Shown one piece after another: positions 1 through 5,822 of a DNA stretch of 6,892 bases (positions are counted from its first letter, which is position 1; each line of letters begins with the position of its first letter). Origin of the DNA: Acholeplasmatales bacterium. Its GTDB lineage: Bacteria > Bacillota_I > Bacilli_A > Acholeplasmatales > Anaeroplasmataceae. The stretch is from assembly GCA_900770055.1 (NCBI GenBank), contig CAAGJD010000149.1:1-6892 (forward strand), given 5' to 3'. The notes beneath the pieces were generated by a model that was given only the letters and a program-made list of their open reading frames with translations, was not told the origin of the DNA and ran no database searches. A program made the translations under genes and the position numbers.

Positions 1-17
1 CGACGCTCTTCCGATCT
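1..17. other. Sequencing adapter remnant (Illumina TruSeq read-1 end)
   Basis: The first 17 bases, CGACGCTCTTCCGATCT, are identical to the 3' end of the common Illumina TruSeq universal adapter / read-1 primer. Genomic sequence appears to begin at base 18. This marks the window start as a contig edge and explains why the first gene has no beginning. These bases should not be translated or used for homology searches. Confidence 0.96.
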
Positions 18-853
18 TTTTAGCTTATGACCAATCATCAGGAAATAAAGCTCCTAATATAGAGATATATTTTAATTCATCTGATGAAACCTCAGGAGCA
101 TTCTATACTTATATTACAACTGCATTAGCAAACTTTGAATCAGCAATAGCTAATAAATTTGATGTTAATAATTCTAATAATAATTATGATTTAGCTTCTA
201 AGGAGGATATATCTGTAATGCTAATAAGTATGATGTTACCATTCTTATTAATGACATTCTTATTTTCAGGAGCTATGGGAATATGCTCTGAGTCAATATC
301 AGGCGAAAAGGAAAGAGGTACTATTGCTACACTATTAGTTACTCCAGTAAAAAGGTATCAAATTGCTGTTGGAAAGATAGTAGCATTAGGCATTACTGCT
401 TTAACTTCAGCTACAGTAAGCTTTATAGGATTAGTATCATCACTTCCAAAGCTACTTGGTTCTAATGTTACTTTATCAGCTTATAATCCATTAACATTTG
501 TATTATTGTTCTTAGTAATTATTGTTACAGTATTAGTATTTACTGTAGCATTAACTATTATTTCAACATATGCAAAATCTGTTAAGGAGGCTTCAACACT
601 TTCAGTACCTGTAATGATTGTTGTTATGCTTGTTGGCGCAACAGGCTTTATGCAAACTGCCTCTGTTACTAATCAGTTTTTATATTTAATACCTATTTAT
701 AATTCACTTCAATGCTTTAGAGGCTTGTTGTCACTTACACTTGATCCTATTTGCTTATTATTAACTATTTTAACAAATATTGTTGTTATTGTAGGTGGTA
801 TATTTGTATTAGGTAAGATGTTTAATAGTGAAAAAATAATGTTCAATAAATAA
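18..853 (+). CDS. ABC-2 type transporter permease, NatB-like (5' partial)
   Basis: This is the C-terminal part of an ABC-2 family export permease. The frame is open from base 20 (first complete genomic codon) to TAA at 851-853, giving about 277 residues. The ATG at 218 is internal, because coding sequence runs through it without a stop. The first ~65 residues are hydrophilic and Asn/Ser-rich, fitting the extracytoplasmic domain that follows TM1 in NatB-like permeases. About five hydrophobic segments follow. The diagnostic stretch is at 287-354, with the core ESISGEKERGTIATLLVTP, the cytoplasmic coupling region of ABC-2 exporters. NatB-type proteins are near 390 residues, so roughly 110 N-terminal residues are missing. 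In this family the permease pairs with a NatA-type ATPase encoded just upstream, here outside the window. The substrate (sodium, drug or peptide) cannot be read from the sequence. Confidence 0.88.
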
Positions 854-871
854 AATATGTTCTTTAGATCA

Positions 872-899
872 CTTTAATATAGTTTTGCTTTTATTAAAG
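872..899 (+). other. Weak AT-rich hairpin after the ABC permease gene
   Basis: CTTTAATA (872-879) and TATTAAAG (892-899) are exact inverted repeats with a 12-base loop, 18 bases after the permease stop. The stem has one GC pair and no T-tract follows, so it is a poor terminator. It may protect the mRNA 3' end or be chance in AT-rich sequence. Confidence 0.3.
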
Positions 900-952
900 A
901 AGTAGAAAAATATGTTAAAAATGGATATTTTTTGAATCAATTGTAGTAGAAT

Positions 953-1033
953 AATAAGTGGACATATAGTTAGTTTTTTTCTAATGATTTTTGGCAATCT
1001 CATTATACAACTAACTGTATGTCTTATTTTTTT
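953..1033 (+). terminator. Long-stem hairpin with T-tract, probable intrinsic terminator
   Basis: GACATATAGTTAGTT (961-975) pairs with AACTAACTGTATGTC (1009-1023) over 15 bp with one G-U wobble. TTATTTTTTT follows at 1024-1033. The 33-base loop contains a second small stem, AATGA (983-987) with TCATT (1000-1004). AATAAG (953-958) can also pair with CTTATT (1023-1028), so the base may extend with a bulge. It lies about 110 bases after the permease stop and 120 bases before the nfnA promoter, so it insulates the two units. Nothing convincing is coded in 854-1202. The nested, long-loop shape is unusual for a simple terminator and could instead be a small palindromic repeat. Confidence 0.65.
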
Positions 1034-1128
1034 GGAAATCGACTGTTTTTTATATCTGAATCTTAGTAATATTAGGTGTCAATTTATATTTTACAACTAA
1101 TAATGCTTTTTATTTTCAAAAATAATTA

Positions 1129-1157
1129 TTTACACATCTTTAAATAAAGAGTATAAT
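1129..1157 (+). promoter_or_regulatory. Sigma-A type promoter of nfnAB
   Basis: TTTACA (1129-1134) and a perfect TATAAT (1152-1157) are 17 bases apart, the optimal sigma-A spacing, and one base from consensus in the -35 box. Transcription would begin near 1163-1166, giving a leader of about 40 bases. That leader carries AGAGGAG (1187-1193), nine bases before the nfnA ATG. No operator or riboswitch is visible in it. Confidence 0.8.
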
Positions 1158-1202
1158 TACATTTAGTATGTTGATAAATTTTTTAAAGAGGAGATAAAAA
1201 AT

Positions 1203-2045
1203 ATGTATAAAATTGTAAGGAAGGTTTGCCTTAATCCTACAGTTACATTAATGGAAGTTGAAGCTCCATTTGTAGCAAAAAAAGCAGAACCTGGTCAATT
1301 TATTATTTTAAGAGTCGATGAAAATGGAGAAAGAATCCCTTTGACTGTTGCTGATTATGATAGAGAAAAAGGCACAGTTACTATTATTTTCCAAATTGTT
1401 GGTGGCTCTACAATTCAATTAAATTATCTAAATGAAGGTGACTATATTCATGATTTTGTTGGACCTTTAGGTGTTCCTACTCACACTGAAGGCTTAAAGA
1501 AGGTTGCAGTTGTTGGTGGTGGTGTAGGTTGCGCTATTGCTTATCCTGTTGCTAAAAAGCTTCATAATTTAGGCTGTGAGGTTCATTCAATTATTGGATT
1601 TAGAAATAAAGATTTAGTAATATTAGAGGATGAATTTAAAGAGGTTTCAGATAAATTATTTGTTATGACTGATGATGGTAGCCATGGTCAAAAGGGCGTT
1701 GTTACAAAGCCACTTGAGGAATTAATTAATTCAGGTGAGCAATATGATGAGGTTATCACAATTGGACCACTTATTATGATGAAGTTTGTTGTTAAAACAA
1801 CTAAACCTCATAATATTAAGACTGTTGTATCAATGAACCCAATCATGATTGATGGTACTGGTATGTGTGGTGGCTGTAGATTAACAGTTGGTGGTAAGAC
1901 AAAATTTGCATGTGTTGATGGTCCAGATTTTGATGGCTTTGAGGTTGATTTTGATGAGGCAATGTCTCGTGGTAGAAGCTATTTAGATTTTGAGGCTCAT
2001 GCTAGAGAAGAAGCATGTAACCTTTATAAAAAGGAGGTTAAGTAA
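1203..2045 (+). CDS. nfnA: NfnA, small subunit of electron-bifurcating ferredoxin:NADP+ oxidoreductase
   Basis: The 280-residue cytoplasmic flavo-iron-sulfur protein belongs to the PyrK/dihydroorotate-dehydrogenase electron-transfer (FNR-like) family. Visible parts in order: an FAD-binding beta-barrel with RIPLTVADYD (44-53, the R-x-P-x-S/T type flavin signature), a nucleotide-binding fold starting GGGVGC (105-110), and a C-terminal [2Fe-2S] loop with C222, C225 and C237. D217 replaces the first cysteine seen in PyrK, as in NfnA/SudB-type proteins. Its length and the adjacent GltD-like gene identify it as the small Nfn subunit, which in this family carries the FAD that exchanges electrons with NAD(H). 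The ATG at 1203 follows AGAGGAG by nine bases. The stop is two bases before nfnB, so translation is probably coupled. Alternative names are sulfide dehydrogenase subunit or 'NAD-binding oxidoreductase'; PyrK itself is unlikely because no pyrD is adjacent and a cysteine is replaced. Confidence 0.9.
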   Translation: MYKIVRKVCLNPTVTLMEVEAPFVAKKAEPGQFIILRVDENGERIPLTVADYDREKGTVTIIFQIVGGSTIQLNYLNEGDYIHDFVGPLGVPTHTEGLKKVAVVGGGVGCAIAYPVAKKLHNLGCEVHSIIGFRNKDLVILEDEFKEVSDKLFVMTDDGSHGQKGVVTKPLEELINSGEQYDEVITIGPLIMMKFVVKTTKPHNIKTVVSMNPIMIDGTGMCGGCRLTVGGKTKFACVDGPDFDGFEVDFDEAMSRGRSYLDFEAHAREEACNLYKKEVK

Positions 2046-2047
2046 TC

Positions 2048-3442
2048 ATGGCTTATAATATGTCTTTAAAGAAAAATATCATGCCTTCTCAGGATCCAAA
2101 TGTACGTAATAAAAACTTTTTGGAAGTTGCGTTAGGATATACTGAGGAAGTAGCTATAGATGAAGCTAAAAGATGTCTTCAATGTAAGAACCCAAAATGT
2201 AAATTAGGATGTCCTGTTCAAATTAGTATTCCTGAGTTTGTTGGACTTGTTGCAGAAGGAAAATTTGAAGAGGCTTATCAAGTAATTTCTAGATCATCTT
2301 CACTTCCTGCAGTTTGTGGTCGTGTTTGTCCACAGGAAACTCAATGTGAGGGTCAATGTGTACGTGGTATTAAGGGCGAACCTGTTGGTATTGGTAGACT
2401 TGAAAGATTTGTTGCTGACTGGCATAATGCTCACAATACTACTGCTCCTGTTAAGCCAGAATCTAATGGTCATAAGGTAGCAATTGTTGGTTCAGGTCCT
2501 GCTGGATTAACTTGTGCTGGTGATTTAGCTAAGCTAGGCTACGATGTTACAATTTTTGAAGCTCTACATTTAGCTGGTGGTGTATTAGTTTATGGTATTC
2601 CAGAATTCCGTTTACCAAAGGCTATTGTTCAAAAGGAAATTGATGGCTTAAAGGCATTAGGTGTTAAGGTTGAGGTTAATATGGTTATTGGTCGTACAAT
2701 CTCAATTGAGGAATTAATGAAGGAATATGGCTTTGAGGCGGTATTCGTTGGTAGTGGTGCAGGATTACCTAAATTTATGAATATCCCTGGTGAAAACTTA
2801 AAGGGTGTATTCTCTGCAAATGAATTCTTAACTCGTGTTAATTTAATGAAGGCTTATAAGCCTGATAGCACAACACCTATTAAGATGAGTAAGAATGTAG
2901 CAGTTGTTGGTGGCGGTAACGTTGCAATGGATGCTGCAAGATGTGCTAAGAGATTAGGTGCTGAAAATGTATATATCGTTTATCGTAGAGGTCTTGAGGA
3001 ATTACCTGCTCGTCATGAAGAGGTTGAGCATGCTATGGAAGAGGGTATTATCTTTAAGGTATTAACTAATCCAACAGAGATTTTAGGTGATGAAACTGGT
3101 ACAGCATGCGCAATGAAGTGTGTTGAAATGGAATTAGGTGAACCAGATGCATCTGGTAGAAGAAGACCAGTTGTTAAGCCTAATAGTGAATTAACATTAG
3201 AAGTAGATTGTGTAATTATGTCATTAGGTACAAGCCCTAACCCATTAATTAAGGCAACAACTCCAGGTCTTTCAACTCAAACTTGGGGCGGTATTATTGT
3301 TGATGATAATGCTCAAACATCAGTTACTGGTGTTTATGCTGGTGGCGATGCCGTTACAGGTGCTGCAACAGTTATTTTAGCAATGGGTGCTGGTAAGACT
3401 GCTGCAAAGGGTATCGACGAATATATTAAAAGTAAAAACTAG
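2048..3442 (+). CDS. nfnB: NfnB, large (GltD-like) subunit of electron-bifurcating ferredoxin:NADP+ oxidoreductase
   Basis: This 464-residue protein is homologous to the glutamate synthase small subunit. The N-terminal region has two cysteine groups for [4Fe-4S] clusters: C43, C46, C51, C55 and C90, C94, C100, C104. An FAD Rossmann motif GSGPAG lies at 148-153 with E171 ending the second strand. An NADP-binding fold follows (GGGNVAMDAA 288-297) with VYRR at 311-314, whose arginines fit the NADPH 2'-phosphate. The GltD-type C-terminal FAD motif AGGDAVTGAATVILAMGAGK is at 431-450. In characterised Nfn complexes this subunit holds the bifurcating FAD and couples NADPH oxidation to reduction of ferredoxin and NAD+, or the reverse. 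It is often annotated as glutamate synthase, but no gltB large subunit is present and the NfnA partner is directly upstream. AAGGAGG (2031-2037) inside the end of nfnA precedes the ATG by ten bases. Confidence 0.9.
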   Translation: MAYNMSLKKNIMPSQDPNVRNKNFLEVALGYTEEVAIDEAKRCLQCKNPKCKLGCPVQISIPEFVGLVAEGKFEEAYQVISRSSSLPAVCGRVCPQETQCEGQCVRGIKGEPVGIGRLERFVADWHNAHNTTAPVKPESNGHKVAIVGSGPAGLTCAGDLAKLGYDVTIFEALHLAGGVLVYGIPEFRLPKAIVQKEIDGLKALGVKVEVNMVIGRTISIEELMKEYGFEAVFVGSGAGLPKFMNIPGENLKGVFSANEFLTRVNLMKAYKPDSTTPIKMSKNVAVVGGGNVAMDAARCAKRLGAENVYIVYRRGLEELPARHEEVEHAMEEGIIFKVLTNPTEILGDETGTACAMKCVEMELGEPDASGRRRPVVKPNSELTLEVDCVIMSLGTSPNPLIKATTPGLSTQTWGGIIVDDNAQTSVTGVYAGGDAVTGAATVILAMGAGKTAAKGIDEYIKSKN

Positions 3443-3455
3443 TTAAAAATATAAC

Positions 3456-3488
3456 AAAGATCGTCTTATAAAAAGGCGGTCTTTTTTA
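3456..3488 (+). terminator. Intrinsic terminator of nfnAB
   Basis: AAGATCGTCTT (3457-3467) pairs with AAGGCGGTCTT (3473-3483) over 11 bp including two G-U wobbles, with a five-base loop ATAAA. T6 spans 3482-3487. It starts 14 bases after the nfnB stop and ends about 23 bases before the groESL control region, so the two operons are cleanly separated. Confidence 0.9.
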
Positions 3489-3510
3489 ATGCAAAAATTT
3501 TAAAAAAATA

Positions 3511-3537
3511 TTGGCACTCTTATTGACAAAGTGCCAA
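3511..3537 (+). promoter_or_regulatory. CIRCE operator 1 (HrcA site) of groESL
   Basis: TTGGCACTC (3511-3519), a nine-base spacer, then AAGTGCCAA (3529-3537) has the CIRCE 9-N9-9 architecture. The right half has one mismatch to the left half (A for G at its first base). The consensus is TTAGCACTC-N9-GAGTGCTAA; here both arms carry G-C where consensus has A-T at the third position. The spacer contains the -35 hexamer TTGACA, so bound HrcA would directly block RNA polymerase. Confidence 0.92.
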
Positions 3538-3550
3538 AACGGAGTATAAT
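3523..3550 (+). promoter_or_regulatory. Sigma-A promoter of groESL
   Basis: A perfect TTGACA (3523-3528) and a perfect TATAAT (3545-3550) are 16 bases apart. Transcription should begin near 3556-3559, just before the second CIRCE. The -35 box lies within the first operator's spacer, giving a vegetative promoter repressed by HrcA and released on heat or unfolding stress, as in other Bacillota. Confidence 0.9.
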
Positions 3551-3560
3551 TACAGTTGTA

Positions 3561-3587
3561 TTGGCAAATAGGTCATAAGAGTGCCAA
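3561..3587 (+). promoter_or_regulatory. CIRCE operator 2 (HrcA site) in the groESL leader
   Basis: TTGGCAAAT (3561-3569), nine bases, then GAGTGCCAA (3579-3587). The right half is an exact complement match to the intact left half of operator 1, while the left half has three changes at its inner end. Its centre is 50 bp from that of operator 1. It sits at the start of the mRNA, three bases before the groES ribosome binding site, so it could also act in the leader RNA. Confidence 0.85.
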
Positions 3588-3590
3588 ACA

Positions 3591-3596
3591 AGGAGG
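3591..3596 (+). promoter_or_regulatory. Ribosome binding site fixing the groES start
   Basis: AGGAGG lies seven bases before the ATG at 3604. The same frame has an earlier ATG at 3556, but translation from there would run through CIRCE 2 and this site and add 16 residues not seen in GroES. The 3604 start is therefore chosen. Confidence 0.92.
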
Positions 3597-3603
3597 ATTT
3601 AAA

Positions 3604-3885
3604 ATGATAAGACCATTAAATGATAATGTAGTTCTAAAAAAGGACAAAATTGTTAAGAAAACAGCTAGTGGTATCGTATTAAGTCAAAATGAAGAGGAAA
3701 CTGAATACGCCACAGTAGTAGCAGTTGGAGAGGGATTCAGAAATGATAAGGGAGAAATCATTCCTGTTGAAGTTAAGGTTGGAGATAAAGTAGTATATAA
3801 AGGCTATAGTCCAACTAAGATTAAGCTTAATGAAGAAGAATATTTAATTGTATCAGCAAAGGATATTCTTGCTGTATTAGAATGA
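3604..3885 (+). CDS. groES: GroES co-chaperonin (Cpn10)
   Basis: This 93-residue protein starts MIRPLNDNVVL, the typical GroES opening, and forms the seven-membered lid of the GroEL chamber. The mobile loop that contacts GroEL is at about 16-32, with the hydrophobic anchor GIVL at 23-26. VVAVGEG (38-44) and VGDKVVYKGY (59-68) are core beta-strand signatures, and LIVSAKDILAVLE (81-93) is the conserved end. Its length is normal for the family (about 94-97). It is the first gene of the CIRCE-controlled operon, 16 bases before groEL. It ends with TGA; reading this as tryptophan would extend the frame into the groEL start for only a few codons, so TGA acts as a stop here. Two lysines (K12, K13) and an acidic run EEETE (30-34) flank the mobile loop. 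Confidence 0.97.
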   Translation: MIRPLNDNVVLKKDKIVKKTASGIVLSQNEEETEYATVVAVGEGFRNDKGEIIPVEVKVGDKVVYKGYSPTKIKLNEEEYLIVSAKDILAVLE

Positions 3886-3901
3886 GAAGAGGTAATGATT
3901 T

Positions 3902-5512
3902 ATGGCAAAAATAATTAAATTTTCAAATGATGCAAAAAAATCAATGTTAAATGGAATTGATGAACTTGCAAACACAGTTAAGATAACTTTAGGACCTAAA
4001 GGCCGTAATGTTGTTTTAGATAAGGGATATGGCTCACCACTAATCACAAATGATGGTGTATCAATAGCTAAAGAAATTGAATTTGATGATCCATTTATGA
4101 ATATGGGTGCAAAGCTTATATATGAAGTAGCCAATAATACAAACGATGTTGCAGGTGATGGTACAACAACAGCCACTCTACTTGCTCAAGCTATGATTCA
4201 TAGTGGACTAAATGAAGTAGAAAAAGGAGCTAATCCTGTATTAATGCGTGAAGGTATTGATGAAGCATCAAAGCTTGTTTCAAAAAAATTATTAGAGCAT
4301 TCACATAAGGTAGAATCAACTAATGAAATAGCAAATGTTGCAACAATTTCATCTGGTTCTAAGGAAATTGGTGATTTAATTGCCGAAGCAATGGACACTG
4401 TTGGTAAGGATGGAGTAATCAATGTAGATGAATCAAAGGGCTTTGAAACATCACTTGAGGTTACAAAAGGATTAAAATATGATAAAGGCTATTTATCTCC
4501 ATATATGGTAGGTGAAATAGATAAAAATAATGTAGTAATGGAAAATGCTCTAGTATTAGTTACAAATCAAAAAATATCTGCAATTCAAGATATTTTACCT
4601 ATATTAGAAGAAGTAGTTAAATCTAGAAAGCCTTTATTTATAATTTGTGAGGATATGGATCAAGAGGCTGTAAATACAATTGTTTTAAATAAGCTTCGTG
4701 GTACATTTAACGTTGTAGCAACAAAGGCTCCTGGATTTGGTGATAATCAAAATGAAGCATTATCAGACATTGCTATTTTAGTTGGTGCAAATTTCATTGA
4801 CAAGGGCTTAAATATGCAGCTTAAGGATATCACTTTAGATGATTTAGGAGAAGCTAAAAAGATTATTGTTGAAAAGGATTCAACAACAATTATAGATGGT
4901 TTAGGATCTAAAGACGAGCTTACAAAACGAATGAATGACATATCAGAAATGATTAGTAATGAAACATCTAAATATAAGAAGGATGAGCTTACAAAGCGTC
5001 TTGCAAAGCTTTCTAATGGTGTTGCATTAATTAAGGTTGGCGCAACAACTGAATCAGAGCTTAAAGAAAAGAAGCTTCGTATTGAAGATGCATTAAATGC
5101 TACAAAGGCCGCAGTATTAGAAGGAATTGTATGCGGAGGTGGTGCTGCATTAGTTCAAATCTATAAAGAAATAAAACCACTTCTTAAGAGCGATGTGACC
5201 GATGTTCAACGAGGAATGAATGTAGTGTTAGATTCATTAACTGCACCTCTATCTCAAATAGCTGAGAATTCTGGATTTAGTGGTAAAAACATTGTAGAAG
5301 AACAGCTTAATAAAGAAAATGGTATTGGCTTTGATGCAAAAACAGGAACATGGACAAATATGTTTGAATCTGGTATTGTAGATCCAACAATGGTTACAAG
5401 AAGTGCAATACTTAATGCCTCATCAATTGCAGGATTATTCTTAACTACAGAGGCAGCAGTTGGAATAAAAAAAGAAGCAGTAGCTTCAAATACTCAACCA
5501 CAAGAATATTAA
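3902..5512 (+). CDS. groEL: GroEL chaperonin (Cpn60)
   Basis: This 536-residue chaperonin forms the double ring that folds proteins in its ATP-driven cavity with GroES. Equatorial ATP-site motifs are intact: ITLGPKGRNVVLDK (28-41), TNDGVSIAKEIE (49-60), AGDGTTTAT (84-92; D86 matches the catalytic-loop aspartate) and IEDAL (394-398; D396 matches the hydrolysis aspartate usually numbered D398). The apical domain keeps KGYLSPYM (195-202) and KAPGFGD (275-281). After GFGD the usual Arg-Arg-Lys is replaced by Asn-Gln-Asn (282-284). The C-terminus ends SNTQPQEY without the Gly-Gly-Met repeat tail found in most bacterial GroELs, so it is about 10 residues shorter than E. coli GroEL (548). AGAGG (3888-3892) is nine bases before the ATG. 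It is the second gene of the groESL operon under two CIRCE sites. Confidence 0.98.
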   Translation: MAKIIKFSNDAKKSMLNGIDELANTVKITLGPKGRNVVLDKGYGSPLITNDGVSIAKEIEFDDPFMNMGAKLIYEVANNTNDVAGDGTTTATLLAQAMIHSGLNEVEKGANPVLMREGIDEASKLVSKKLLEHSHKVESTNEIANVATISSGSKEIGDLIAEAMDTVGKDGVINVDESKGFETSLEVTKGLKYDKGYLSPYMVGEIDKNNVVMENALVLVTNQKISAIQDILPILEEVVKSRKPLFIICEDMDQEAVNTIVLNKLRGTFNVVATKAPGFGDNQNEALSDIAILVGANFIDKGLNMQLKDITLDDLGEAKKIIVEKDSTTIIDGLGSKDELTKRMNDISEMISNETSKYKKDELTKRLAKLSNGVALIKVGATTESELKEKKLRIEDALNATKAAVLEGIVCGGGAALVQIYKEIKPLLKSDVTDVQRGMNVVLDSLTAPLSQIAENSGFSGKNIVEEQLNKENGIGFDAKTGTWTNMFESGIVDPTMVTRSAILNASSIAGLFLTTEAAVGIKKEAVASNTQPQEY

Positions 5513-5521
5513 TATAGATAC

Positions 5522-5557
5522 CCCCCAAACTTTTAAATCTAAGTTTGGGGGATTTTA
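5522..5557 (+). terminator. Intrinsic terminator of groESL
   Basis: CCCCCAAACTT (5522-5532) pairs perfectly with AAGTTTGGGGG (5541-5551), giving an 11-bp stem and an eight-base loop, followed by ATTTTATT. It begins 10 bases after the groEL stop. This is the strongest terminator in the window. Confidence 0.93.
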
Positions 5558-5562
5558 TTATA

Positions 5563-5643
5563 AATGAAAAGGATTACCAAGCATTATATGAAGACTTTGA
5601 AGCATCTTTACTAGAGAATAAAGAATTAAGAGAAATTTATTAA
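5563..5643 (+). pseudogene. Short coding-like fragment without a start codon
   Basis: One frame from about 5551 to TAA at 5641-5643 has protein-like composition: NEKDYQALYEDFEASLLENK from 5563, then ELREIY and the stop. It is acidic and likely helical. No ATG or ribosome binding site serves it. The only possible starts are a TTG at 5545 inside the groEL terminator stem or an ATT at 5557. The ATG at 5565 is in another frame and stops after 16 codons. It looks like the 3' end of a lost gene left between terminators, but it is too short to assign to a family and may be chance. Confidence 0.3.
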
Positions 5644-5680
5644 ATTATTTAAGAAAAAAAATAACATAATTAATCAAAAT

Positions 5681-5717
5681 AGATTAGGGAGTAAGCTAAT
5701 ATAATTTTACTCAATCT
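5681..5717 (+). promoter_or_regulatory. Alternative (antiterminator-like) hairpin
   Basis: AGATT (5681-5685) plus GAGTAA (5689-5694) can pair with TTACTC (5707-5712) plus AATCT (5713-5717), giving 11 pairs with a three-base bulge and a 12-base loop. This uses the bases that form the 5' arm of the terminator-like hairpin at 5688-5742, so the two folds exclude each other. That is the layout of an attenuator, but no ligand pocket, T-box or leader peptide is recognised. Confidence 0.4.
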
Positions 5718-5746
5718 AAGTCAAATCATTTGAGCTTACTCCTTTT
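5688..5746 (+). terminator. Terminator-like hairpin with large loop
   Basis: GGAGTAAGCT (5688-5697) and AGCTTACTCC (5733-5742) are perfect 10-bp inverted repeats; a G-U and an A-U pair can extend the base. TTTT follows at 5743-5746. The 35-base loop is long for a terminator. It lies 45 bases after the coding-like fragment and about 80 bases before the 53-codon ORF, so it could end leftward-derived transcripts or attenuate the ORF. Confidence 0.5.
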
Positions 5747-5763
5747 ATAGTTTACAATAAAAA

Positions 5764-5803
5764 AATAGTTGAATCAGATTTTGGCCAAAACTTTTCAACT
5801 ATT
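5764..5803 (+). repeat. Perfect 10-bp inverted repeat with nested palindrome
   Basis: AATAGTTGAA (5764-5773) and TTCAACTATT (5794-5803) are exact inverted repeats. The 20-base loop holds a 12-base perfect palindrome, TTTTGGCCAAAA (5779-5790), so a two-storey cruciform or stacked RNA hairpin can form. It ends seven bases before the AGGAGG of the 53-codon ORF. No T-tract follows, so it is not a terminator. It may be an operator, a leader stem controlling that ORF, or a mobile-element end. Confidence 0.6.
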
Positions 5804-5809
5804 ACTCGT

Positions 5810-5815
5810 AGGAGG
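5810..5815 (+). promoter_or_regulatory. Ribosome binding site fixing the start of the 53-codon ORF
   Basis: AGGAGG is seven bases before the ATG at 5823. The frame is open back to a TTG at 5769, but that start lies inside the hairpin stem and has no ribosome binding site, so 5823 is preferred. Confidence 0.8.
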
Positions 5816-5822
5816 CAAGAAT

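Noticed and set aside
218..853. ABC permease starting at the ATG at 218
   Set aside because: The frame is open and protein-like from base 20 with no stop, and no ribosome binding site is needed at 218; the ATG is internal and the gene is truncated by the contig edge.
984..1100. 38-codon hydrophobic ORF (MIFGNLIIQLTV...) as a small membrane peptide or toxin
   Set aside because: It has no ribosome binding site, overlaps the terminator hairpin arm and T-tract, and its hydrophobicity follows from T-rich sequence.
3556..3603. 16-residue N-terminal extension of GroES
   Set aside because: It would translate CIRCE 2 and the ribosome binding site; AGGAGG at 3591-3596 and the conserved MIRPL start support 3604.
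3877..5000. Minus-strand ORFs inside groEL
   Set aside because: They are antisense shadows of a strongly conserved gene, with serine- and isoleucine-rich compositions and no ribosome binding sites.
5769..5822. TTG start giving 18 extra residues to the zinc-ribbon ORF
   Set aside because: The TTG lies within the hairpin stem without a ribosome binding site, whereas AGGAGG is ideally placed for the ATG at 5823.
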